DNA from: Bacteroidota bacterium
Lineage (GTDB): Bacteria; Bacteroidota; Ignavibacteria; Tepidaquicellales; Tepidaquicellaceae
Assembly (NCBI GenBank): GCA_018266895.1
Contig: JAFDZQ010000023.1
Coordinates: forward strand, 1 to 64,000
Length of the DNA stretch: 64,000 nucleotides
Reading direction: 5' to 3'
Every line of letters starts with the position of its first letter. The first letter of the stretch is position 1. Positions 18,141 to 28,538 of the stretch are shown in pieces. The notes below the pieces were generated by a model that was not told the DNA's origin, did no database searches, and saw nothing but the letters and a program-made list of their open reading frames with translations. A program made the position numbers and the translations under genes.

Positions 18141-18905
18141 TTAAATCAGATTTTTGTCTTTAAAGCTCAGATAACTTCTGGTTGTAAAAATAATATGATC
18201 CAGAACTTCGATACCCATTATCTTTCCTGCTTCAACTAATCTTTTGGTTATTTTAAGATCATCTTCTGAAGGATCCGTTTCACACGAAGGATGATTGTGA
18301 GCGATTATTATAGAAGCAGCATGTCTTCTGATCGCTGATTCGAAAGTTTCCCTGGGATGAACAAGACTGGCAGTAAGAGTGCCTACGGAAATTTCATCAA
18401 TCCCGATAAAATTATTTCTGATATCCAGAGATATTACATAGAAATGTTCTTTTGAAAAGTTTGTTATCTTTTCACTTACGATTCTGTAAATTCCATCGGG
18501 TGATGTAACAGGTCTGAACTTCTTTTTTTCTTCTTCGGCAAGTTCAAGATCTTCACGCTCCTCTTTTGAAGCTCTCTTCGCAATTTCAAAGCAAGCCATA
18601 AGTTTGGATGCTTTAGCTTCACCAAGACCTTTAACATTCCGGAGATCTTCAAATGACGCCTGCATAATCCCTTTTAATGAACCGAAGTGCATAATCAGTT
18701 TCTGTGAAAGCATCATCACAGGTTCACCCCTCGAACCAGTGTTCAAAATCAGTGATAAGATCTCAGGTGAGGAGAGTTTATCGGCTCCGTGCTCGATTAA
18801 TCTTTCTCTCGGACGTTCGGATTTAGGAAGATCCCTGACAGTAAAAGACTTTAATCTGTTTAGTGAAATACCAGCGTCATGATCATAGTTAAAGGATTTA
18901 TTCAT
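18141..18905 (-). CDS. radC: RadC family JAB1/MPN metalloprotein
   Basis: The protein has an N-terminal helix-hairpin-helix region (P-R-E-R-L, L-S-L-I-L-N-T-G and V-K-G-L-G-E-A-K-A) and a C-terminal JAMM zinc motif (A-H-N-H-P-S plus D in P-S-E-D-D). Despite its name, its link to DNA repair is doubtful in the family as a whole. The open frame extends to 18962, but that would overlap the tRNA-Pro gene. The ATG at 18905 gives a 254-residue protein starting M-N-K-S-F, so I choose that. Confidence 0.88.
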   Translation of the reverse strand: MNKSFNYDHDAGISLNRLKSFTVRDLPKSERPRERLIEHGADKLSSPEILSLILNTGSRGEPVMMLSQKLIMHFGSLKGIMQASFEDLRNVKGLGEAKASKLMACFEIAKRASKEEREDLELAEEEKKKFRPVTSPDGIYRIVSEKITNFSKEHFYVISLDIRNNFIGIDEISVGTLTASLVHPRETFESAIRRHAASIIIAHNHPSCETDPSEDDLKITKRLVEAGKIMGIEVLDHIIFTTRSYLSFKDKNLI

Positions 18906-18929
18906 CTGATAAAAGGTTTGCTGAAGTTG

Positions 18930-19003
18930 TCGGGATGGGCAGACTCGAACTGCCGGCCTCACGCCCCCCAGACGTGCGATCTAACCAACTGATCTACATC
19001 CCG
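18930..19003 (-). tRNA. tRNA-Pro (GGG anticodon)
   Basis: On the minus strand, acceptor CGGGATG pairs with CATCCCG and the discriminator is A. The anticodon arm CACGT-CTGGGGG-GCGTG gives anticodon GGG. The T arm has GTTCGAGTC. CCA is not encoded. radC starts 24 bp downstream. Confidence 0.95.
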
Positions 19004-19130
19004 ATTAATATTTAATTTAAATATTCAGAAATAACAATATTCAATATTACTGAGGCAATATTATTATTTTTCCTTTATTATGCAAACCTTTTTACTGTGA
19101 CGGATAAGAAATTGCGTTTAAATCTTCATT

Positions 19131-19580
19131 TCAATTGTTTTCTGGAATTCCCTCTAATTTTGCAATAATCTTTTCCGAATCATAAAGATGTAAATATTTC
19201 CCTTTGATTTTATATTTTTTTGTATTCCCCAAAGTTTTCAATAATTCGTTTTCAATATCCATCATAGATTCACAGAACATTTCAGTGCTTGCAAGCGGAC
19301 CAATGGCGATATTGTTTTTATCTTTTGAATAAGTCCCGAAAAATGTATTGCAACCGGCATATCCGTTTACCCGCTTCCCGGCAGTAGTGAATTGAATATA
19401 TATGTCTTTATCACTTTCCGGTGTAAAAATTTTTTCCCCGTTCAGAATTTTCAGTATCCATTTTGTATTTTCAAGCGGTAAAGAAATCTCCTGATTTACA
19501 TTCTCCGAAGAAACACAGGATATATAAAACAGAGGGATAAGTAAAATCAGTCTTGTGATTAATCTGGATTTCCTAAACAT
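19131..19580 (-). CDS. META-domain lipoprotein (HslJ-like)
   Basis: A 149-residue exported protein. The N-terminus is a signal sequence ending in a plausible lipobox, Y-I-S-C-V-S-S, so Cys22 may be lipidated. The mature part is one META domain: N-T-K-W, then G-Y-A-G-C-N-T-F-F-G-T-Y, and I-G-P-L-A-S-T-E-M-F-C, which are the family's conserved strands. Members include E. coli HslJ, linked to heat shock and novobiocin resistance; the mechanism is unknown. Confidence 0.8.
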   Translation of the reverse strand: MFRKSRLITRLILLIPLFYISCVSSENVNQEISLPLENTKWILKILNGEKIFTPESDKDIYIQFTTAGKRVNGYAGCNTFFGTYSKDKNNIAIGPLASTEMFCESMMDIENELLKTLGNTKKYKIKGKYLHLYDSEKIIAKLEGIPENN

Positions 19581-19926
19581 GTTTATATGGTTAATGTAAA
19601 CTTTGAAATTTCCCTTTCTGTCAGATCTTTTAAAATATTTTCTTCATTCAATAATGCAGAATATTATATCAACGCTTAATTGTATCTGACTGAATTTATT
19701 TATTTTAAATCATTTTTATAATGCAAAACAATTCATGGAGTTATGTCACATCCATTCAAAACGCTTCTAAATTTGGTTTTATAATCTTTTAGAATATTTA
19801 TTACAAAAATATATTTATTGGTACAGCTCTTAAAGAATGAAAAATCGTTTCAACGGATTGAAGCCTATTTTCCTTAAAGACTTACTCACGGCTTTTTTGT
19901 TTTATGCAGTTTCCATATTTTTAAAT
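19581..19926. other. Intergenic region
   Basis: AT-rich, with no gene, RNA or clear repeat recognised. It should hold the promoters of the divergent META lipoprotein and PNGase F-like genes. Confidence 0.35.
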
Positions 19927-21870
19927 ATGAAAATTTATTTAATGATTTTTATAATTTCATCTTTATTCATACCGGCGGGAAAAGTTCTTTCTTATACCGG
20001 AGATACAATACATCTGATAACTCACAACAGGGAAAAAATAATTACTGACCCTTCTAAGGGTTTCAATGCATATAATAACTGGGGTGAATTCCCTTCTGAA
20101 AATACAAGTTATAGGAAAGCAGTATTGTATATTACTTACCAGTGTCCGGACAGTCAGAGATGCGGGGAATGGGATTACATTGACAATATTTATTTAAGGA
20201 GAAAAGGAAGCGTGAATGATACTTCCCTTGATATTGAGCTGGCACGAATGATATCTCCTTACGGGTCCAGATTCATGCCTGACTGGAAGTTCACATGGAA
20301 ATCTGACATTACCGACTTTTCATTTTTGCTTCATGATTCGGTCGAGATAGAATTCAATCACACGGGTTACGAAAGCAATACGGACAGGGGATGGCTTATT
20401 TCGATAGACTTTGAACTTACCGAAGGTATTCCTGCAATGGAAGTAAAGGGTTATGAAAAATTATGGACAGGTTCATTCCCTTACGGAAATAAAGATGATG
20501 ACATTGAAAATTATCTGAAACCCATAACTTTTGAAAATAGAAATGCAGACATTGCAAGATTAAGAATTTTGCAGACAGGACACGGAATGGATGATTATGA
20601 AAACTGTTCGGAGTTCTGCAGAAAATACAGAAAAATATATTTCGACAATGTGCTTACTGATCAAAAAGATATATGGCGGGAATGCGGTGATAATCCTCTT
20701 TATCCTCAGGCAGGGACATGGATCTTTGACAGGGCCGGATGGTGTCCCGGTGCGATGGTAATTCCGGATACGTATGATTTTAATATAAGCAACGATTCTT
20801 CCGATCACAGGCATACCGCTGACATTGATATGGAGCATTATATAAATCCGGGTAAGCCATCGGCAAATTATGTATTCAGTTCATTTCTTTTTTATTACAA
20901 AAAACCGGAATTGAAAAATGATGTTAGTCTGGAAGAAATAATTTCACCTTCCGATGATGATATCCATTCAAGGAATAACCCTGTCTGTAAATACCCGAAA
21001 ATTATAATAAAGAACAACGGCAGTAAAGTTTTAACGGATTTAAAAATTAATTACGGCATAGACGGAGAAGAATTACAATCTTATGACTGGTCAGGACATC
21101 TCGAAACATCAGCTGCGGCGGAAATTACTTTAGACGGAGTTATATACGGGAACGGAGAAAGAAATAAATTCACGGTTACACTTCTTAATCCTAATGGTTT
21201 TGAAGATGAATATGATTATGACAATTCCGGAACATCGGTTTTGATTTTGCCGCAGGTATTTGATCCGGAAATCATTCTGACAGTTAAAACTAACAATGCG
21301 GCATCGCAGAATTTCTATCAGTTAATCAATAAAAAAAATATATTCATAAAACAAAGACTACCGGGATCTTTAGAAAATAATAAAGTTTATAAAGACACTA
21401 TAAGACTGAGCAACGGCTGTTATGAGTTTGTATTCGGAGACACGGCAAACAACGGACTGGACTTCTGGTTCAGTCCCGAAGAAGGATACGGCTATGTCAG
21501 GATTACGGATAATAAGGGTAAACTTATCAGAGCATACAATCCGGATTTCGGAAAAGAGATACGGCAGCAATTCATCGTTACAGGAAATCCTTCCGTCACG
21601 GAAGATATTACTCCTGTCCTGAATATTTTTCCCGTCAGAAATCCCGGGAAATTTTTCTGCGACATTTTTTTAAATGAAATTCAGAATATTTCACTGAAGA
21701 TAACGACTGAGGATAAAAAGAAATTAGTTTATTATAAGAAATTAAAGAACTTCAAAGAAGGTATGATCGATGTAAATTTAAGCAAAGCAAAAGATGGATT
21801 TTATCTTGTGAATGTTGTAAGCAGAAATAAAACAGTTACTAAGAAGATGAAAATTAAGAGAGACACTTAG
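19927..21870 (+). CDS. PNGase F-like secreted glycoamidase with T9SS sorting domain
   Basis: The product resembles peptide-N-glycosidase F relatives, secreted enzymes that release N-glycans from glycoproteins. Recognisable blocks are C-G-E-W-D-Y-I-D-N-I-Y near the N-terminus and R-A-G-W-C-P-G-A, typical of the paired beta-sandwich PNGase F domains. The last 80 residues (P-V-L-N-I-F-P onward, ending in a basic tail) look like a type A T9SS C-terminal domain. The frame is open to 19837, but the ATG at 19927 begins a good signal peptide (M-K-I-Y-L-M-I-F-I-I), giving 647 residues. Substrate and activity are not proven by sequence. Confidence 0.7.
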   Translation: MKIYLMIFIISSLFIPAGKVLSYTGDTIHLITHNREKIITDPSKGFNAYNNWGEFPSENTSYRKAVLYITYQCPDSQRCGEWDYIDNIYLRRKGSVNDTSLDIELARMISPYGSRFMPDWKFTWKSDITDFSFLLHDSVEIEFNHTGYESNTDRGWLISIDFELTEGIPAMEVKGYEKLWTGSFPYGNKDDDIENYLKPITFENRNADIARLRILQTGHGMDDYENCSEFCRKYRKIYFDNVLTDQKDIWRECGDNPLYPQAGTWIFDRAGWCPGAMVIPDTYDFNISNDSSDHRHTADIDMEHYINPGKPSANYVFSSFLFYYKKPELKNDVSLEEIISPSDDDIHSRNNPVCKYPKIIIKNNGSKVLTDLKINYGIDGEELQSYDWSGHLETSAAAEITLDGVIYGNGERNKFTVTLLNPNGFEDEYDYDNSGTSVLILPQVFDPEIILTVKTNNAASQNFYQLINKKNIFIKQRLPGSLENNKVYKDTIRLSNGCYEFVFGDTANNGLDFWFSPEEGYGYVRITDNKGKLIRAYNPDFGKEIRQQFIVTGNPSVTEDITPVLNIFPVRNPGKFFCDIFLNEIQNISLKITTEDKKKLVYYKKLKNFKEGMIDVNLSKAKDGFYLVNVVSRNKTVTKKMKIKRDT

Positions 21871-21988
21871 CGTTGAGATGTCAGCAGTTATATGTAAGAG
21901 CATTATATTTATTCTTTTCAATTGATTAAACACATCTTAATAATTAATTTGAACCTTCAAAAATTATCCTGTCTAAATTTAATTATCT

Positions 21989-23392
21989 TTGGCTTCAGAT
22001 AAAAAAAATAAATCCGTTTTAGAAGTTGACTCAGAATTTCTTGATGACATTTCCGGTCTCATTCACGAAAGATCCGATGCCGCCTTAAAGAATATCATTG
22101 CTGACCTTTATGATTTCGACATTGCTGTTATTGTTGATAATCTGAAGGAAGACGATGACGCCTTTTATCTTTTTTCGCTTCTCAATGATGAAACGGCAGC
22201 TGAAGTACTGCTTGAGATCAGCGAAGACAGAAGGGAATTTATTACTGAACAGCTTGGCGGACAGAAACTCTCTGACATTGTCAGTGAAATGTATTCTGAT
22301 GATGCTACTGATATTGTTGCCGAACTTGATACAGATAAAAAAGAAGAAGTACTGGAAAATCTCGACAGGCATGACAGAGAAGATTATCACGAAGTTAAGG
22401 AACTTCTCAGTTATGATGAAAATACCGCCGGCGGTATCATGGGCAAGGAGTACGTTGCTGTTCATGAAAACAAAACGGTAAGCGAAGCCATAAGGGAGAT
22501 TCAGGAAAAAGCGGAAGATGTCGATCAGTTGTATAATATATGGGTAGTGGATGATGTCAACCGGCTTAAAGGAATAATATCCCTTAAAAGATTTATTATT
22601 GCTTTGAAAAATCCGGATTTGATTATAAAAGAAATCATGAATCAGGATGTAATTTCAGTCGGTGCTGAAACTGATCAGGAAGAAGTCGCAAAAATCTTCC
22701 AGAGCTATGATCTTGTTTCTCTGCCTGTCGTCGATTCTGAAAACAGAGTTATAGGTAAAATTAATATAGATGATATTGTAGATGTTATCGAAGAAGAGTA
22801 TTCTGAAAATGTCGCACGTATGGCTGGTACTGATGCCGAAGAACTCGAAAAGAAATCACCTTTTCAAATTGCGAAAATGCGTCTGCCCTGGCTTCTTATC
22901 ACTTTGTTCATTGAGCTGATAGCTGTTTTTGTAATCAAATCGCATAACGAAATTATTGAAAAAGTCATTCTGCTTGCCGCGTTTATGCCAATAATATCAG
23001 CAATCTCGGGAAATACCGGACTGCAGTCTGCTGCAATAGTTGTAAGAGCAATTGATACTGGAAATGTAAACATCAGCAGATGGTGGGAACCGCTTTTAAG
23101 ACAATTCAAAACAAATCTGCTGATCGGATCTGCAGTAGGAATTACGATAGGAGTTGTCGGATACCTGCTCAGCGATGCCGATAAATTTCTTTTTTCAGTA
23201 TCAGTCGCTTCTTCCATGTTCATCTCAATAAACATCGCCGGATTTGTCGGCACTATGTTTCCGATGCTTTCGAAAAAATTAGGATTCGATCCTGCAATAA
23301 CTTCAGGACCGTTTGAAACCGCTTTCCAGGATGTGATCGGTATTTCAATATTCATGGCCATCTCCACTTATTTGCTCACACATTCGGTATAA
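21989..23392 (+). CDS. mgtE: Magnesium transporter MgtE
   Basis: A Mg2+-gated channel of the inner membrane, 467 residues. The order is as expected: a helical N domain (about residues 15-125), a CBS pair (about 135-260) that senses Mg2+, a connecting helix, and five transmembrane helices (about 295-465). The pore signature shows as P-I-I-S-A-I-S-G-N-T-G-L-Q, and P-A-I-T-S-G-P-F-E-T comes near the end. The start is TTG at 21989, and no better in-frame start precedes the N domain. The PAP2 gene follows after 4 bp. Confidence 0.92.
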   Translation: MASDKKNKSVLEVDSEFLDDISGLIHERSDAALKNIIADLYDFDIAVIVDNLKEDDDAFYLFSLLNDETAAEVLLEISEDRREFITEQLGGQKLSDIVSEMYSDDATDIVAELDTDKKEEVLENLDRHDREDYHEVKELLSYDENTAGGIMGKEYVAVHENKTVSEAIREIQEKAEDVDQLYNIWVVDDVNRLKGIISLKRFIIALKNPDLIIKEIMNQDVISVGAETDQEEVAKIFQSYDLVSLPVVDSENRVIGKINIDDIVDVIEEEYSENVARMAGTDAEELEKKSPFQIAKMRLPWLLITLFIELIAVFVIKSHNEIIEKVILLAAFMPIISAISGNTGLQSAAIVVRAIDTGNVNISRWWEPLLRQFKTNLLIGSAVGITIGVVGYLLSDADKFLFSVSVASSMFISINIAGFVGTMFPMLSKKLGFDPAITSGPFETAFQDVIGISIFMAISTYLLTHSV

Positions 23393-23396
23393 AAAA

Positions 23397-24353
23397 TTGA
23401 TAACAAGTTTTAAAAAAAATCTTAAATATCTTGAAATACCGGATATTACAAATCAGTTTTTTCTGCTGCTTCTCGCTTTGATCAGTTTTATTGCAATTGA
23501 AAATACTTCCGAAAAATTTATAGTCCTTTTTGTTAATCTGATACTTTGCATTCTAATTATCAGTATCGTATCCCATTATGAAAAAAAATCCTATGATTTA
23601 AAAAGACACAGATCGTTTACCAGATTCTTAAGATACTGGTATCCGGTTTTTACTATTCTGTTCTGCTTTAAAGAAATATACCTTATAATGATAAATCTGA
23701 ATCACGGATTGTATGACAGTTATCTCATCAGCATTGATCAGTGGATATTCGGGCAAAATCCGACTGTGTTTCTGAGCGGTTATTTAAATCCGTATGCGGT
23801 TGAATTTTTGCAGATTGTTTACGGTCTGTTTTATCTGATGCCTGTAATTTACGCTTTGGAATTGTATCTCTGGCACAGATATGATGAACTGAAATATGCT
23901 ATTTTCGTCGTTCTGCTGGGGTTCTATCTGTCTTTTATTGGCTATGTGATCTTTCCTGCTATCGGACCGAGATTTACTCTGCATGACTTTCAGATGATTG
24001 ATAATGAACTGACGGGAATTTTTCTGGCTCAAAAGATCCGTTCGTTCATAAATTTCGTCGAGTCAATACCGCACAATGTTCCTAATCCTCAGGACTTCGC
24101 TCAGAGAGATGCCTTTCCCTCAGGTCATACAATAATAATCCTGCTTATTACTTATCTCTCTCACAAAATCAAATCGAATTCGTTTTATTTTTATCTTCCT
24201 TATTCGGTTCTGATGCTTTTCTCGACTCTCTATCTGCGATACCATTATTTTATTGACCTTGCAGCGGGTATTCCGGTTGTAATCATTACAATATTTGTTG
24301 CTAATAAATTGTACGGAGATAAAATTATCTTCGGTAAAAATCAGCAGGTCTGA
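23397..24353 (+). CDS. PAP2-superfamily membrane phosphatase
   Basis: A 318-residue integral membrane protein with about six helices. The PAP2 motifs are P-S-G-H (near residue 240) and L-R-Y-H-Y-F-I-D-L-A-A-G, which hold the catalytic histidines. The first motif (K-x6-R-P) is less clear. Likely substrates are lipid phosphates such as phosphatidate or undecaprenyl diphosphate; sequence alone does not decide. The start is TTG, 4 bp after the mgtE stop. It meets hemW tail to tail with a 2-bp gap. Confidence 0.78.
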   Translation: MITSFKKNLKYLEIPDITNQFFLLLLALISFIAIENTSEKFIVLFVNLILCILIISIVSHYEKKSYDLKRHRSFTRFLRYWYPVFTILFCFKEIYLIMINLNHGLYDSYLISIDQWIFGQNPTVFLSGYLNPYAVEFLQIVYGLFYLMPVIYALELYLWHRYDELKYAIFVVLLGFYLSFIGYVIFPAIGPRFTLHDFQMIDNELTGIFLAQKIRSFINFVESIPHNVPNPQDFAQRDAFPSGHTIIILLITYLSHKIKSNSFYFYLPYSVLMLFSTLYLRYHYFIDLAAGIPVVIITIFVANKLYGDKIIFGKNQQV

Positions 24354-24355
24354 TA

Positions 24356-25474
24356 TCAGAAATATTTTGCAATGATTTCATCGGCAATGGAATATCCTTT
24401 ATCCGTCAGATAAAATTTCCTTTCTGTGTTTTTCGCAAACCCGTGCTTTAATAATTCCTTAACTGAACAGGTATACTCGGTTTTGAAACTGTTACCGAAC
24501 AATTCATAATACTTCTCAAAATCAACGCCTCTGCTTCTGAGTGCAAGCATTATGTATTCAAGTTTTTTCTGCCCTGAGGTTAATGATGATTTTTCTTCAA
24601 CAGGCAGAATGCCTTCCGAAAGCATATTGTTGTAACGGATAATATCCCTGAAATTATTCCATCTTACTCCGTCAATCATTGAATGCGAAGACGGTCCGAA
24701 TCCTATGTAGCCGCCATATTCCCAGTATTTAAGATTATGAATGCACTGATAACCTTCCTTTGCGAAATTTGAGACTTCATAATGAACATAACCTTCGGAT
24801 CTTAATTTTCCCGAAACAAAATTATAAAAATCGCCCTCATCATTTTCAGTATTTTTCACCAACAGATTTTTCTGAAGTGATTTGTACAGGGGAGTTCTCT
24901 CTTCATAAGTAAGAGTGTATGCGGAAATGTGATTTACTTTTAATTCAACTGCTTTCGACAGTGAAAATTCAATATCTTTTAATGTCTGAGAGGGGAGTGA
25001 GTATATAATGTCAAGATTTATATTGTCAAAACTTTCTCCGGCTTTTTTAATAATTAATTCAGCTTCGGATGCCGTATGCTGTCTGGTAAGGAACTTCAGT
25101 TCATGATCTATGAAAGACTGCACTCCGAAACTTATCCTGTTGATCCCGGCTTTTCCGTAATCATTTAAATTTTTTTCCCTGAAATCTTCCGGATTTGCTT
25201 CCATGGATATTTCTGAATCTTTGCTAAGATCAAAATTATCATAAAGCAAATTAATTATCTCTTCAAATTTTTTATGTGAAAGCACCGACGGTGTGCCGCC
25301 TCCGAAAAATATTGTGTTAAATTTAATGTTTCCGTAATGTGAAGCGTAAAGAGTAATTTCCTTTTTTAAACTGTCTAGATATTTATCTGTTACGTTAAGA
25401 TTGGTTATAAGATAAAAATCACAATAACTGCATCTCCTGTTACAGAAAGGAATATGTATGTAGATTCCGGACAA
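24356..25474 (-). CDS. hemW: HemW-like radical SAM protein
   Basis: The protein opens with I-Y-I-H-I-P-F-C-N-R-R-C-S-Y-C, in which the three cysteines (11, 15, 18) bind the 4Fe-4S cluster. F-F-G-G-G-T-P-S follows. These are the marks of the HemN/HemW family; the shorter 372-residue length and lack of the HemN N-terminal extension point to HemW, a heme chaperone rather than a coproporphyrinogen dehydrogenase. The start is TTG. A minus-strand terminator separates it from lepB upstream. Confidence 0.87.
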   Translation of the reverse strand: MSGIYIHIPFCNRRCSYCDFYLITNLNVTDKYLDSLKKEITLYASHYGNIKFNTIFFGGGTPSVLSHKKFEEIINLLYDNFDLSKDSEISMEANPEDFREKNLNDYGKAGINRISFGVQSFIDHELKFLTRQHTASEAELIIKKAGESFDNINLDIIYSLPSQTLKDIEFSLSKAVELKVNHISAYTLTYEERTPLYKSLQKNLLVKNTENDEGDFYNFVSGKLRSEGYVHYEVSNFAKEGYQCIHNLKYWEYGGYIGFGPSSHSMIDGVRWNNFRDIIRYNNMLSEGILPVEEKSSLTSGQKKLEYIMLALRSRGVDFEKYYELFGNSFKTEYTCSVKELLKHGFAKNTERKFYLTDKGYSIADEIIAKYF

Positions 25475-25533
25475 TTATATCTTGTGAATTTATAATTTTG
25501 TTAAACGTTAACTATAATTGTAATGATGCTTTT

Positions 25534-25566
25534 AAAAAAAAAGGAGCTCATTTATCTGAACTCCTT
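25534..25566 (-). terminator. Intrinsic terminator downstream of lepB
   Basis: On the minus strand, AAGGAG and CTCCTT (extended by two more pairs past a mismatch) form a stem around a short loop, followed directly by a run of T. It closes the lepB transcript 33 bp after its stop codon. Confidence 0.8.
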
Positions 25567-25598
25567 AATTATATTTCAAAAGCGTTTTATATAAAAGT

Positions 25599-26549
25599 CT
25601 ACTTTATAAAAGTCCCGATCCTGTTCCATCTCGTTGATCCGATAAGATCGAAAAGATTGGAAAAAGGAATACTCGGATCCCATGACCAGTAAATCATCAG
25701 CGCTTCGCCAACTATATTTTCCACAGGCATAAATCCCCAGAATCTGCTGTCCAGAGAATTATTTCTGTTATCTCCCATCATAAACAGATAATCCCTTCCG
25801 ACAGTATACTCGCCGTTTGGAAGTTCCTTTTCATCAACTAATATTTTTCGGTCGCTTGTCATTTTGATAGTATGACCTTCTTTCATGACAAACATTTTCC
25901 ATTTCTCATAATTAGTGGAATCTATTTTCATTACGTCTCCTTTTTTCGGAATGCGCAATGGACCATACCAGTCTTCGTTCCAGTTTGACCCTTTCGGAAA
26001 CAATCTCGGATTGACTGCGCTTTCAGGTCTGTTTACATTGTCAAACATTGAGTTAGGAGGATTAGGAAAAAGTTCTCCGTTCACATAAAGTTTTTTCCCT
26101 TTTATCTGAATCGTATCACCTGAAACGCCGACGCATCTTTTTATATAATTTACAACTTCCTTTGACTGAAGCTCATCCCGGTCACCTGGAAAATCGAAAA
26201 CAATGATGTCTCCCTTTTTAGGATCTTTGAAAGCCGGAAGTTTGAAAAAAGGCAGTCTGATATCGGTAAAAGGAATATTACGCGGTGAAGTTGCGCCATA
26301 GGTGAATTTTGTCACAATAAGAAAATCTCCGACCCATAATGTTTTTTCCATTGAGCCGGTCGGAATTCTGAAAGCTTCAAACAATAATATCTTAATTATA
26401 AAAGCAACTATGCCCGCATAAATAAGCGCATCTATAAATTCTCTGGATTTTGATTTTGTGTCTTTTGCTGATTTATCCTTAGCGCCGGTAACTTTTAATT
26501 CCCTGTTTCTAAGCTCCGCTTCTGTTTTTGGATTGTTGTTATTGTCCAC
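25599..26549 (-). CDS. lepB: Signal peptidase I
   Basis: This inner-membrane serine protease removes signal peptides from exported proteins. One transmembrane helix spans residues about 40-58. The catalytic Ser66 is in P-T-G-S-M-E and the general-base Lys137 in N-Y-I-K-R-C-V-G. The C-terminal box G-D-N-R-N-N-S-L-D-S-R is complete. The start is GTG (26549) and the first 38 residues are polar and charged. The length of 316 residues is typical. lepA lies 64 bp upstream on the same strand, a common lepA-lepB order. Confidence 0.93.
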   Translation of the reverse strand: MDNNNNPKTEAELRNRELKVTGAKDKSAKDTKSKSREFIDALIYAGIVAFIIKILLFEAFRIPTGSMEKTLWVGDFLIVTKFTYGATSPRNIPFTDIRLPFFKLPAFKDPKKGDIIVFDFPGDRDELQSKEVVNYIKRCVGVSGDTIQIKGKKLYVNGELFPNPPNSMFDNVNRPESAVNPRLFPKGSNWNEDWYGPLRIPKKGDVMKIDSTNYEKWKMFVMKEGHTIKMTSDRKILVDEKELPNGEYTVGRDYLFMMGDNRNNSLDSRFWGFMPVENIVGEALMIYWSWDPSIPFSNLFDLIGSTRWNRIGTFIK

Positions 26550-26613
26550 TAAATTGTTTGTGATTTTATTTTTTTAATTGCTGAATGTGAAATATAAGAT
26601 CTTACACCGGAAA

Positions 26614-28410
26614 TTAATCCAGAGAAAGTACTGCGTGAAAAGCTTCCTGAGGTATCTCTACAGAACCTACCTGCTTCATACGCTTCTTTCCTTCTTTTTG
26701 TTTTTCAAGAAGTTTTCTTTTTCTCGATATATCGCCGCCGTAACATTTTGCGATAACATTTTTCCTCATTGCGCTGATCGTTTCCCGTGAAACTATTTTC
26801 GCACCGATAGCTGCCTGTATTGCAACTTCAAACATCTGCCTTGGTATAAGCTGTTTAAGCTTTGTGCAAAGTCTCTTTCCCCAGTCAAATGCCTTGTCAC
26901 GGTGAACGATCGTGGATAAAGCGTCAACAGGTTCACCGTTGAGAAGTATGTCGAGCTTGACAAGATCGGATTTTCTGAAATCCTTGAAATCATAATCAAA
27001 AGATGCGTAACCTCTTGAGTATGATTTCAGTTTGTCATAGAAATCAAAAACTATTTCGCTGAGCGGAAATTCAAATTTGAGATCCACTCTCTTTGCATCG
27101 ACATAATTTGTTGCGATAAAAACACCTCTTCTGTCATTTGCAAGCTTCATCAGATTTCCGATGAATTCCGTGGGAGTAATTATGTTTGCGGAAATATAAG
27201 GTTCCTCGACATAATCTATCTTTACGGAATCAGGCATTGTGGAAGGATTATCGACAAGTATTACTTCGCCGTTGGTTTTATATACTTTGTATTCAACATT
27301 CGGAACTGTAGTAATGATATTCAGATTATATTCCCGCTCAAGTCTTTCCTGTACAATCTCCATGTGAAGCATTCCCAGAAATCCGCATCTGAAACCAAAT
27401 CCGAGAGCGACGGAAGTTTCCGGTTCAAATGTCAGAGCCGCATCATTCAGTTTTAATTTTGATAATGAGTCTCTTAAATTTTCAAAATCCTCCGTTGATG
27501 AAGGATAGATACCGCTGAAAACCATTGACTTGACTTCCTTGTATCCCGGCAGAGGTTCGCTTATTGTTTCGCCGATTTTAAAAATTGTATCACCGACTCT
27601 TGATTCATTAACGTCTTTTATTCCGGCAATAAGATAACCGACATCTCCTGATTTCAGAAACTTTGTCTTAACTCTGCCCATTTTCAGATGACCTACTTCT
27701 TCGGCTACAAATGTTTTTCCGGTGAAGTAAAGCTTGATTTCATCTCCCTGTTTTAACATACCGTCATAAACCCGTATATAAACTATCACTCCCCTGTAAA
27801 TATCAAATTTCGAATCAAATATCAGTGCGCGAAGCGGTTTGTCGGAATCTGTCCTGGCAGGAGGTATTCTGTTTACGATCGCCTCGAGAATATTTTCCGT
27901 ACCGATTCCGGTTTTTGCGCTGGTAAGGACAATGTCCTCCTTCTTACAACCGATAAGTTCTATTATCTGTTCGGTCACGTCGTCAACCATTGCATTCTGA
28001 AGATCGATCTTATTAATCACGGGTATAATTTCAAGACCGTTATCAATGGCAAGATAAAGATTGCTTATAGTCTGCGCCTCTACTCCCTGTGTCGCATCGA
28101 CTACAAGAAGAGCTCCTTCGCACGCAGCAAGTGAACGGGATACTTCGTATGAAAAATCCACATGACCGGGCGTATCTATAAGATTAAAAATATAATCCTT
28201 TCCGCTTTTTGATTTATACAGCATCTGAATTGCGTGAAGCTTAATTGTAATGCCTCTTTCCTGTTCAAGATCCATATCGTCTAAAACCTGTTTTATCATA
28301 TTCCGCTTTTCGATCGTGCCTGTTGTTTCAAGCAGCCGGTCCGCGAGAGTGGATTTTCCGTGATCAATATGCGCTATGATGCAGAAATTTCTTATGTTTG
28401 AAGTGCTCAA
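26614..28410 (-). CDS. lepA: Translation elongation factor 4 (LepA)
   Basis: A ribosome-bound GTPase that back-translocates or helps stalled ribosomes. The 598-residue length is standard. G1 is [10 protein letters not shown] and G3 [12 protein letters not shown] is G4. The LepA-specific C-terminal domain ends with a lysine-rich region and a last block around Q-E-A-F. The start is TTG at 28410, 3 residues before the conserved [14 protein letters not shown]. Confidence 0.96.
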   Translation of the reverse strand: MSTSNIRNFCIIAHIDHGKSTLADRLLETTGTIEKRNMIKQVLDDMDLEQERGITIKLHAIQMLYKSKSGKDYIFNLIDTPGHVDFSYEVSRSLAACEGALLVVDATQGVEAQTISNLYLAIDNGLEIIPVINKIDLQNAMVDDVTEQIIELIGCKKEDIVLTSAKTGIGTENILEAIVNRIPPARTDSDKPLRALIFDSKFDIYRGVIVYIRVYDGMLKQGDEIKLYFTGKTFVAEEVGHLKMGRVKTKFLKSGDVGYLIAGIKDVNESRVGDTIFKIGETISEPLPGYKEVKSMVFSGIYPSSTEDFENLRDSLSKLKLNDAALTFEPETSVALGFGFRCGFLGMLHMEIVQERLEREYNLNIITTVPNVEYKVYKTNGEVILVDNPSTMPDSVKIDYVEEPYISANIITPTEFIGNLMKLANDRRGVFIATNYVDAKRVDLKFEFPLSEIVFDFYDKLKSYSRGYASFDYDFKDFRKSDLVKLDILLNGEPVDALSTIVHRDKAFDWGKRLCTKLKQLIPRQMFEVAIQAAIGAKIVSRETISAMRKNVIAKCYGGDISRKRKLLEKQKEGKKRMKQVGSVEIPQEAFHAVLSLD

Positions 28411-28445
28411 ATAAAATTTATTATTTATAAATTGAAATCCTATAA

Positions 28446-28515
28446 AATAAAAGTGGATTCTAATTCAAAGTTATGCCGTTACTTGTTATCAGGATAACTT
28501 TCTTTAGACTCCACT
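28446..28515 (-). terminator. Branched intrinsic terminator after the Hc1-like gene
   Basis: On the minus strand, a 12-nt arm (28515-28504) pairs with 28463-28452 with one mismatch. The 40-nt loop contains a second small hairpin (GTTAT/ATAAC), and a T-rich stretch follows. It would end the transcript of the small Hc1-like gene before lepA. Confidence 0.65.
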
Positions 28516-28538
28516 CTAAAAAATAAAATCAAAAATGC

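Noticed and set aside
18906-18962. Longer N-terminus for radC
   Set aside because: It would overlap the tRNA-Pro gene; the ATG at 18905 gives a normal RadC.
22864-23367. 167-residue minus-strand frame
   Set aside because: It is antisense to the transmembrane part of mgtE.
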